From assembly GCA_964400155.1 (NCBI GenBank), contig CAYNSQ010000003.1, positions 1-62,401 of the forward strand: a DNA stretch of 62,401 bases, read 5' to 3'. Positions within the stretch are counted from its first letter, which is position 1; each line of letters begins with the position of its first letter. Shown piece by piece: positions 56,553-62,401 of this stretch. A program made the translations under genes and the position numbers. The notes beneath the pieces were generated by a model, which was not told where the DNA came from, made no database searches, and saw nothing but the letters and a program-made list of their open reading frames with translations. The DNA is from JAYTJL01 sp964400155 (GTDB lineage Bacteria > Patescibacteriota > Saccharimonadia > Saccharimonadales > UBA10212).

Positions 56553-58529
56553 TGACTAAGAAAACCACCGGATCAATAGAAACTACTCAAATCACGCCTT
56601 CAGGTGGTATTAAACACCTGCTTAATCCTAAACGACTCTCCAAACAACAACTAGTAATATTCGCCATAGCCTTTGCCCTAATAGGTGGGTTTATTATATT
56701 TAGATCTTTCGCAGCGGGAGAACTTGGTACGGCATTACCGACTAGAATGTCTCAAAGCAGTGGCGTTGGCGGAACTTATTTTGTTGATGGGACTAACGGC
56801 TCAGATTCAAACAATGGTGGTTCTTCTGCGCCGTGGAAAACTATTAACAAAGCCTTACAAACTGTGCCAGCAAAGGGTTCCATCATCAAGGTTAAGTCTG
56901 GTACCTATTATTCTTCTGGCTCTAATTATGCGATATATTATTCAAGAGCTGGCGACTCTAACGACCCTATAACCTTAATGGCAGAAACCCCCGGCACAGT
57001 ATTTATAAGAAACGCCAGCTCTACAGCGTGGACGATTGGTATGTACGCAACTGATGGACGTGGCCTAAGGGTAGAAAACATGGTTTTTGATGTTCGCACA
57101 AACCCCAACTCGAGCACAGGAACTTTTCATGTACTTATTGAAAATGCTGATAAGATTGAACTCAAGAACAATATTTTTTATGAATCTGGTATGGCTATAA
57201 ATTGCCGAGGGGGGTATCAGGCAGAAAATGAGGCTTCTGAAGACATATGGGTAATAGGTAATACATTCCGTAGTTCAACCAGCAATGTTTATGCGAAAGT
57301 AACGGGATATGACCATCCGACTACAGATTATTTTGGCAACAAAGGTTCTCACTGGATATATTCAGGGCAACGAGGCCAGTCGTCACTTTATAATTACCGT
57401 AGTGGCTGTGAAAGGTTTGTCGTAACAAACAATGTATTTACTGGTTCTGCCGCCGGTCGCCATGTGCAACTTGGTCCACAAGCTCGTAATAGCTATGTAG
57501 TTAACAATACTTTTTTTGGGAATCGTATTGCTGATAATCTTGGATGGTCTACGGATGCTAGATATGCCGGCACAGGTGTTGAATTGTTTGCCGATAGTAA
57601 CGACGGTATATGGAAAAGCGCCAATAATATCGTAAAAAACAATCTTTTCATGGATCTAAATGGCCATGCAGCCTATGGCTCCGGACCGTCACAAACCGGT
57701 AACCTTGTAGAGAAAAACCTTGCATGGGATTTAGATAATGGAACAGGCAATCAAGATGACACCAATGATGACTTTGAAGAAACATATGGTGGTTCGATAC
57801 TGTTTTCTGAAGGTGCTGGTAACTACTCCCGTTCCAATCCGCTTTTTGTGAACCCGACTGGCTTTGACTATCATTTGCAAAGCAATAGCCCTGCACTGGG
57901 TAAGGCAGATCCTGCATTCTCGTACCCAACAGATAAAGATGGTAAGGCCAGAGATTCATCCCCCGATTTAGGCGCTTATGAATATGGAGGCACCGCTCCT
58001 TCGCCGACCCCAACTCCACCACCAGCAACTCCACCCCCACCATCTAGCTCTAGTAGTTTTACAACCAGCTTAGCCCAAGGTCTAACTATCAGTACCCCGT
58101 ATAGCTGGACATTTAACCCAGGAGAGTCGACTTTGCGTGGTCAATTTTGGGCAGACGGCACTTTACTTAAAACCGTTGAAGGCCCCGGCCCTTATAGTTA
58201 CAATTTACAATCTGGTGTATTAGCTAATGGCTCTCACCAGTTAGGGCATAGTTGGGATACAACATCCGGAGAACACAAAACACCCCCAAACTCTTACAGT
58301 ATTACGATTAATAATGCAGCTACCACCCCACCCCCAACCTCCACTCCTACTCCCACTCCACCTCCAACCACCACNNNNNNNNNNNNNNNNNNNNNNNNNN
58401 NNNNNNNNNNNNNNNNNNNNNNNNNNNNNNNNNNNNNNNNNNNNNNNNNNNNNNNNNNNNNNNNNNNNNNNNNNTAAATGGTCCTGGTGGAGTAACTTCA
58501 GCAGAAGTAGAAGCTGGAAGTATTGTTAG
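56553..58529 (+). CDS. Surface pectate-lyase-like (parallel beta-helix) protein, gapped
   Basis: Starts at ATG 56553 (MTKKTTGSIETTQITPSGG), then a membrane helix near residues 32-52 and FAAG, as in the preceding gene. Residues about 75-475: right-handed parallel beta-helix (YFVDGTNGSDSNNGGSSAPW is the typical opening; APWKTINKALQTVPAKGSIIKV; FVVTNNVF; NIVKNNLFMDL; PDLGAYEYGG), as in pectate lyases and related enzymes. A PTPTPPPATPPPP linker, an Ig-like domain, and the PTPTPPP linker that runs into the gap at 58375. After the gap is the same 17-residue end as gene 54589. Protein length therefore unknown; the gap may hide a second Ig/Fn3 block. Confidence 0.72.
58320..58374 (+). repeat. 55-bp direct repeat, Pro/Thr linker, copy 2
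   Basis: Identical to 55820-55874; directly before the gap. Confidence 0.9.
58375..58474. other. Assembly gap (100 N)
   Basis: Bounded by sequences identical to 55820-55874 and 56493-56547, so it probably hides another copy of the intervening 618 bases of the upstream gene or a variant of it. Confidence 0.99.
58475..58529 (+). repeat. 55-bp direct repeat at the C-terminus, copy 2
   Basis: Identical to 56493-56547; first sequence after the gap. Confidence 0.9.
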
Positions 58530-58611
58530 GATAAGATATAGCAAATGATTAACACTACACACTAACAACTCATTCTCTGACAGAACTATATACCCTTCAA
58601 GCTATCATCTA

Positions 58612-58617
58612 TATAAT
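58612..58617 (+). promoter_or_regulatory. -10 box of the 58624 gene, leaderless arrangement
   Basis: TATAAT ends 6 bases before ATG 58624; no Shine-Dalgarno is present. Confidence 0.55.
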
Positions 58618-58623
58618 ATAGCC

Positions 58624-59214
58624 ATGAGCAAAAAGTCTGCCACAGAGCAGAAAAAGCATTTCAAAGAACAATTTGATAACGAAGAAGTGATGTTGGTCTT
58701 CAGAAAGCATCCAATTGTAATGCGAAGAGGCTTAATATTAGCTATGGTAGGTGTTTTGGCCGGTACTATTCCGGCTCTGATAAAACCAGAGTATAGTTAT
58801 CTGATAATTGGTCTTTTATCCGGCTTGTTACTGGGACTGTTGCTACTTTTTCCTTCTTGGGTGCGTTGGTATTTCAGTATATATATAATGACCAACCACC
58901 GCTTTATTCAGCAAAGCCGTAGTTTGCTACAAGTTAATGTAGTTGACATAGGGCTGGAACAGATCCAGATGGTTAACTACCAAATTAGTGGTTTACAGGA
59001 GACACTGCTTAATTTTGGTACAATAACTGTGCAGACATATGTAGGCGATTTGGTTATTAGGGATGTCCATAAACCGGCCAAAGTACAAAAAAACATGATA
59101 CATATTCTGCGCGAACTGGGTATACACGCATCGGCAAGACCAATGCAAGCTTCCATGCCCAACGATGAAGTTGAAGACCAAGATGACGATGAAGACAATG
59201 ACAAGGATGATTAG
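58624..59214 (+). CDS. PH-domain membrane protein (bPH_2-like)
   Basis: 196 residues. Two close membrane helices (about 38-56 and 59-80), then a bacterial PH-like domain (YIMTNHRFIQQSRSLLQVNVVDIGLEQIQMVNYQI, NFGTITVQTYVGDLVIRDVHKPAKVQKNMIHIL), the arrangement of YdbS/YdbT-type proteins. The C-terminus is strongly acidic (DEVEDQDDDEDNDKDD). Probable envelope homeostasis role. 7 bases from the parvulin gene, so an operon. Confidence 0.85.
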   Translation: MSKKSATEQKKHFKEQFDNEEVMLVFRKHPIVMRRGLILAMVGVLAGTIPALIKPEYSYLIIGLLSGLLLGLLLLFPSWVRWYFSIYIMTNHRFIQQSRSLLQVNVVDIGLEQIQMVNYQISGLQETLLNFGTITVQTYVGDLVIRDVHKPAKVQKNMIHILRELGIHASARPMQASMPNDEVEDQDDDEDNDKDD

Positions 59215-59221
59215 TTAGTTT

Positions 59222-60334
59222 ATGCCCAAGAAAAAATTTCTGAACAAAAAACTAAAACAGGTTAAGGCTTTGGTGCCAACCAAAGTGGCTGATAAGGCAA
59301 CCGAACTTAACCCACTTAATGTACCAGAAGCGGTAACACCTTCACTTGAAGATGTTCCACAAATAACCAATGACACTATTGCAGAACACCGTGAAGACGT
59401 CCTGAAAGGGGCTCGCAAGTACATCTACCCGTTGCAGCACTCCAAGCACCGCATTATCATCATAACGTCCGGAATTATTGTAGCCGCAATTATAGCTTTC
59501 TTAGTTTACTGCGGATTGTCACTTTACCGCTATCACCAATACAATACTTTTATATATAGAGTTACCCAAGTTGTACCTTTCCCAGCCGGTAGAGTAGGGA
59601 CTAGGTTGATTTCTTATGAGAATTATCTATACGAACTGCGTCACTATGTCCACTACTATGAAAATCAACTGCAGAGCGACTTTAGTACTGACGGTTACAA
59701 GCAGCAACTAGAAAACTACCGGCAACAAGCGCTAAATGACGTTGTGAACCTAGCCTATATTAAAGATATCGCCGCCCAGAACAATATTACAGTTACGGAT
59801 AAAGAAGTAGCTAGCAGGATTGCATTGGTAAGAGCCCAAAACAGGCTTGGGTCTAACGACAAAGTCTTTGCCGATGTACTTCGTAGCTATTGGGGTTGGA
59901 GTGTTAATGACTTCAAAAGAAGTTTGAAAGATCAGATACTAACAGAAAAAGTCGTTGCTAAATTAGACACCTCAGCAACTAAAAAGGCTAACGAGGCTTT
60001 AGCTCAAGTTCGAGCCGGAGCTGACTTTACGGCTGTAGCCAAACAATATTCAGACGACCCGGGTGTTGCCAATAATAACGGTGAGTATGGTTTTAGCATT
60101 AGTCGTGACAACCCAAACATTCCTGCAACAGTAGTCGCGGAGATGTTCAAACTCAAAGCCGGGGAAGTATCAGGAGTAATTAACGGTGGCAATAGTCTAG
60201 AAATAATCAAAGTTATAGAAAACAAGGGCGATTTTGTCACTGCCCAACACATAGTAATCAACCTTTCACCGACTAATACTCTGTTAGAAAAGAGCAAGAA
60301 AAACAAACCAGCCCATCTTTACGTCAAAACTTAA
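59222..60334 (+). CDS. Membrane-anchored parvulin-type peptidyl-prolyl isomerase
   Basis: 370 residues. Basic N-terminal tail, one membrane helix (about 78-100), a SurA-N-like chaperone helix region (about 105-255), then a PPIC-type rotamase (about 255-350: AGADFTAVAKQYSDDPGVANNNGEYGF, FKLKAGEVSGVINGG, AQHIVIN). It resembles PrsA/SurA, which fold secreted proteins outside the membrane; this genome secretes many Ig/Pro-rich proteins as clients. The C-terminus ends soon after the rotamase. Follows the PH-domain gene by 7 bases. Confidence 0.9.
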   Translation: MPKKKFLNKKLKQVKALVPTKVADKATELNPLNVPEAVTPSLEDVPQITNDTIAEHREDVLKGARKYIYPLQHSKHRIIIITSGIIVAAIIAFLVYCGLSLYRYHQYNTFIYRVTQVVPFPAGRVGTRLISYENYLYELRHYVHYYENQLQSDFSTDGYKQQLENYRQQALNDVVNLAYIKDIAAQNNITVTDKEVASRIALVRAQNRLGSNDKVFADVLRSYWGWSVNDFKRSLKDQILTEKVVAKLDTSATKKANEALAQVRAGADFTAVAKQYSDDPGVANNNGEYGFSISRDNPNIPATVVAEMFKLKAGEVSGVINGGNSLEIIKVIENKGDFVTAQHIVINLSPTNTLLEKSKKNKPAHLYVKT

Positions 60335-60369
60335 TATAAGTAAATCTTTCGGAGTTGCGACTTTTCAAT

Positions 60370-60375
60370 TAGAAT
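60370..60375 (+). promoter_or_regulatory. -10 box of the histidine kinase gene
   Basis: TAGAAT ends 7 bases before ATG 60383, compatible with a leaderless mRNA. Confidence 0.4.
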
Positions 60376-60382
60376 AAACACT

Positions 60383-62089
60383 ATGAAGCTACAGCTTCGG
60401 TTTTTGTTGCTTTTATGTTTTATCTTTAGCGGGGTGGCCGGCCTAGTATTTATTGGTCATCAACAAAATGTCTCGCGTACTAAGGATTTGTTGAAGGCTG
60501 AGGCTGCCCAACACCAAAAACACTTTGACAGTATACTCCAGCTGGACGGAAAAAGCCTCCTTACATTTAATACGGACTATTCATACTGGACTGACTTAGC
60601 TAATTTTGTCACTAGCAAAGACTCAACTTTTGCTAAAGAAAACATAGATGCCGCACTGAATAACTTTAATGCAGATGCTGCTTGGATTTATGACCCAAGC
60701 GGTGAATTGGTGTACTCTTCAGTTGCCGGCCGTTTCAAAAAACCAGTCAGTTTGCAGTGGTCAAAACAGCTAACAGCCTTACTTGAAAAGAAAGATGCAC
60801 TACATTTTTATCAGCAAACACCCTCCGGCCTAGTTGAGTTGCGCGCTTCCACAATAGTCCGCAGCGATGACCCAACTCATAAGGGAGAAACAAAAGGTTT
60901 TTTGGTAGTTGGCAGGTTGATTGATGATGCCTACGCGGCCCAACTATCACAGTTGACACAGAGTACAGTCAAGTTAAATGCTGCAAATTCTGTTGGCAGC
61001 AACTCAGCCGGCACTGATTCTATTTCGGTGGCTAAGTTACTAAATACCTATGACGACAAGCCACTAGCTGAATTAAGGTCTAGTTATAGATCAGTGTCTG
61101 TTGCTAATTTAGACCACTCATATGCTCAGCAACTTAAGCTAATACTATTTCTTACTCTAGCCCTGGTAGCAATCAGCGCCCTATATATCTGGAAGGAAGT
61201 CCTCTTACCAATACGCACAATTTCTATGGCTATTAAAACCCAAAAAGTAGCAAAGCTAGAGCCAATCACCAAATTAGGTACTGAATTTGCAGAACTTGCC
61301 GAGACTGTAAAACAATTCTTTGCCCAAAAACTCACAATAGCCAAAACAGAATTCGAAAAAGAATCACTTGAAAAACTACACAAAGAAAAGGTGGCGTTCT
61401 TGGCTGTTGCCGCTCACGAACTCAACAACCCAATTAATGCAGTCAGGCTATTTTCCGAATACGTAACCATGCTTTACAAGAAAGGCGGCCCATCTGACAA
61501 AATCACCCTTATGCTAGACCGCATTTCTCACCAAATAAACAAGGCCAACTTGTTAGTAAATGATTTGCATGGTGCCGCAGAAGGAATTGGTCAAAACATA
61601 ACTGTTAATATGAAAGAAATCGACTTTGATAAATTCTTAAACGAAGAAATAGAACAAGCCGGTTTTAGTATTAAACACAAGTTAGTCCTTACCGGAAGCA
61701 CCGGCCAAAAAGTTGTGACTGACCCAGACAGACTTGGACAAGTGGTGTCTAACTTGCTGCGTAACGCTTATAAATATTCACCTGATGCAGACACCATACA
61801 TATAACTTCAAAATTCGACAAAGGGCAGGTACTGGTTGGTATTCAAGACTTTGGTATAGGAATCAGCCGGGAAGACCAAGGCCATATATTTGAACAATTT
61901 TATCGGGCCTCAAGCGTGTCAGAACTATTCCCGGGGCTTGGTCTTGGTCTGGCAATATCAAAACAAATTGTCGAACGACTGGGTGGAAAAATTTGGTTGG
62001 AAAGTACTAAGGACTTTGGTTCTACTTTTTACTTCTCGCTACCGGCAGCGGGTGACAACAAAAAACCACCATCCGCACCTGTAGCATAG
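60383..62089 (+). CDS. Sensor histidine kinase with CHASE4-like sensor
   Basis: 568 residues. Membrane helix 1 (about 6-24), an external sensor (about 30-245) with FNTDYSYWTDLANFV and WIYDPSGELVYSS resembling CHASE4, helix 2 (about 250-270), a HAMP-like linker, HisKA with LAVAAHELNNPINAVRLF (phosphoacceptor His near 344), then HATPase_c: N box LLRNAYKYS, G1 DFGIGIS, G2 LGLGLAISKQIVERLGG. No response regulator is next to it, so the partner is elsewhere. The stop is followed by a weak hairpin and U-run (62108-62134). Confidence 0.92.
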   Translation: MKLQLRFLLLLCFIFSGVAGLVFIGHQQNVSRTKDLLKAEAAQHQKHFDSILQLDGKSLLTFNTDYSYWTDLANFVTSKDSTFAKENIDAALNNFNADAAWIYDPSGELVYSSVAGRFKKPVSLQWSKQLTALLEKKDALHFYQQTPSGLVELRASTIVRSDDPTHKGETKGFLVVGRLIDDAYAAQLSQLTQSTVKLNAANSVGSNSAGTDSISVAKLLNTYDDKPLAELRSSYRSVSVANLDHSYAQQLKLILFLTLALVAISALYIWKEVLLPIRTISMAIKTQKVAKLEPITKLGTEFAELAETVKQFFAQKLTIAKTEFEKESLEKLHKEKVAFLAVAAHELNNPINAVRLFSEYVTMLYKKGGPSDKITLMLDRISHQINKANLLVNDLHGAAEGIGQNITVNMKEIDFDKFLNEEIEQAGFSIKHKLVLTGSTGQKVVTDPDRLGQVVSNLLRNAYKYSPDADTIHITSKFDKGQVLVGIQDFGIGISREDQGHIFEQFYRASSVSELFPGLGLGLAISKQIVERLGGKIWLESTKDFGSTFYFSLPAAGDNKKPPSAPVA

Positions 62090-62107
62090 GAAGATCATAT
62101 AAAAAAA

Positions 62108-62134
62108 TGAGCCATAACTAGTGACTCACTTTTT
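62108..62134 (+). terminator. Weak terminator after the histidine kinase
   Basis: TGAGCCA / TGACTCA stem with one C-A mismatch and a 7-base loop, then CTTTTT. Confidence 0.4.
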
Positions 62135-62135
62135 A

Positions 62136-62211
62136 TGGCGGACCGGACGGGATTTGAACCCGCGACCTTCTCCGTGACAGGGAGACGAGCACTCCGCTGC
62201 TCCACCGGTCC
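62136..62211 (-). tRNA. tRNA-Asp (GTC)
   Basis: 76 bases with encoded CCA. Acceptor GGACCGG/CCGGTCC, D stem GAGC/GCTC, anticodon stem TCTCC/GGAGA with loop CTGTCAC (anticodon GTC), T stem CGGGT/ATCCCG-type with TTCAAAT. All stems pair fully. Confidence 0.93.
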
Positions 62212-62308
62212 TTATTTGGAGTAGAACAGAGGTTATTTTAACAGATGAGAGAGGTAAAATAAAGCCTACTTTTCTAGCACTAGCATTACATGTTAGAATA
62301 TACTTTTA

Positions 62309-62401
62309 GTGAGTCAAGGTTTAGAAAACAAAAAATCATCTGGTGTTGCAGAAGAAACACTGCAACATGCAATATATTCCATTCCCGAAGATTTTCGGCT
62401 T
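62309..62401 (+). CDS. Start of an unidentified gene (truncated by window)
   Basis: A GTG at 62309 opens a frame that stays open for 31 codons to the window end (MSQGLENKKSSGVAEETL, then HAIYSIPEDF). TATACT (62299-62304) and an extended -10 TGTTAGAAT (62292-62299) lie just upstream, so a leaderless start is possible. Too short to assign a family. Confidence 0.45.
   Translation, partial: MSQGLENKKSSGVAEETLQHAIYSIPEDFRL

Noticed and set aside
1..62401. Alternative genetic code with UGA read as an amino acid
   Set aside because: Several genes end in TGA at the expected length (polA, HIT, MazG-like, RNase J, pnp) and overlap the next start, so UGA is a stop.
1..62401. CRISPR array
   Set aside because: No regularly spaced identical repeats with unique spacers; the short repeats have 7-10 base period and no spacers, and no cas gene is present.

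Overview
The window looks like a chromosomal scaffold from a Candidate Phyla Radiation bacterium, most likely a Saccharibacterium (TM7-like). This is an inference from gene content and style. It has a minimal information-processing gene set in short overlapping operons, RNase J, EF-P, TlyA, YchF, a full type IV pilus locus, several large membrane-anchored or secreted proteins with Ig/Fn3 modules and Pro/Thr/Ser linkers, and no biosynthetic pathways. UGA is used as stop throughout, which argues against the recoded CPR lineages SR1 and Gracilibacteria. Two 100-N gaps (48965-49064 and 58375-58474) mark assembly breaks inside low-complexity coding repeats.

Layout. 1-8.3 kb: DNA polymerase I tail, HIT, MazG-like, a holin/phosphodiesterase fusion, HAD, Fpg, a four-helix-bundle (IVP-type) gene flanked by inverted short tandem repeats, and HolA. 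8.3-9.1 kb: a foreign-looking GC-rich three-gene cassette on the minus strand. 9.1-25.1 kb: rpsT, a DHH-like protein, truB, rpsO-pnp, a family-4 uracil-DNA glycosylase without Fe-S ligands, RNase J, FtsK, rpsF-ssb-rpsR-efp-tlyA. 25.1-31 kb: a Crp-like regulator with a palindromic operator candidate, a PH-domain protein, a second GC-rich cassette encoding a secreted lysozyme-like protein, a class A beta-lactamase-like protein, YchF and a secreted protein. 31.2-49.4 kb: the type IV pilus locus, pilM-(47 aa ORF)-pilN-pilO-(75 aa ORF)-pilB-pilT-pilC-pilin-pilD-three minor pilins-PilX-like protein. 49.4-62.4 kb: membrane proteins, a Xer recombinase, Ndk, a spermidine-synthase-like membrane protein directly behind tRNA-Arg, two cell-surface polysaccharide-lyase-like proteins, a PH-domain protein, a parvulin, a histidine kinase, tRNA-Asp and the start of one more gene.

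The most unusual part is the end of the pilus locus. A PilX-like pilus-tip protein (42132-44846) carries an Ig-like domain, Ser-rich linkers and a C-terminal Hint (intein/Hedgehog-type) self-cleaving domain. About 3.7 kb downstream, 1133 bp covering its promoter-proximal sequence and N-terminal 373 codons recur with no difference I can see (46922-48054), fused to a different C-terminus of three Ig-like domains and a Pro-rich stretch. The second copy carries 9 bp belonging to the end of the gene upstream of the first copy, so the first copy is the donor. This is a constant-stem/variable-tip arrangement on a pilus of a presumed epibiont, where the tip may contact the host.

A second pervasive feature is a family of short (7-10 bp period) degenerate tandem repeats, often in inverted pairs that can fold into hairpins. 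They lie between genes and also, in frame, inside truB (twice), fpg and tlyA, and they flank the four-helix-bundle gene. Third, many genes have a TATAAT-like box ending 6-8 nt before the start codon and no Shine-Dalgarno sequence, so leaderless mRNAs are probably common, while others use strong Shine-Dalgarno sites.
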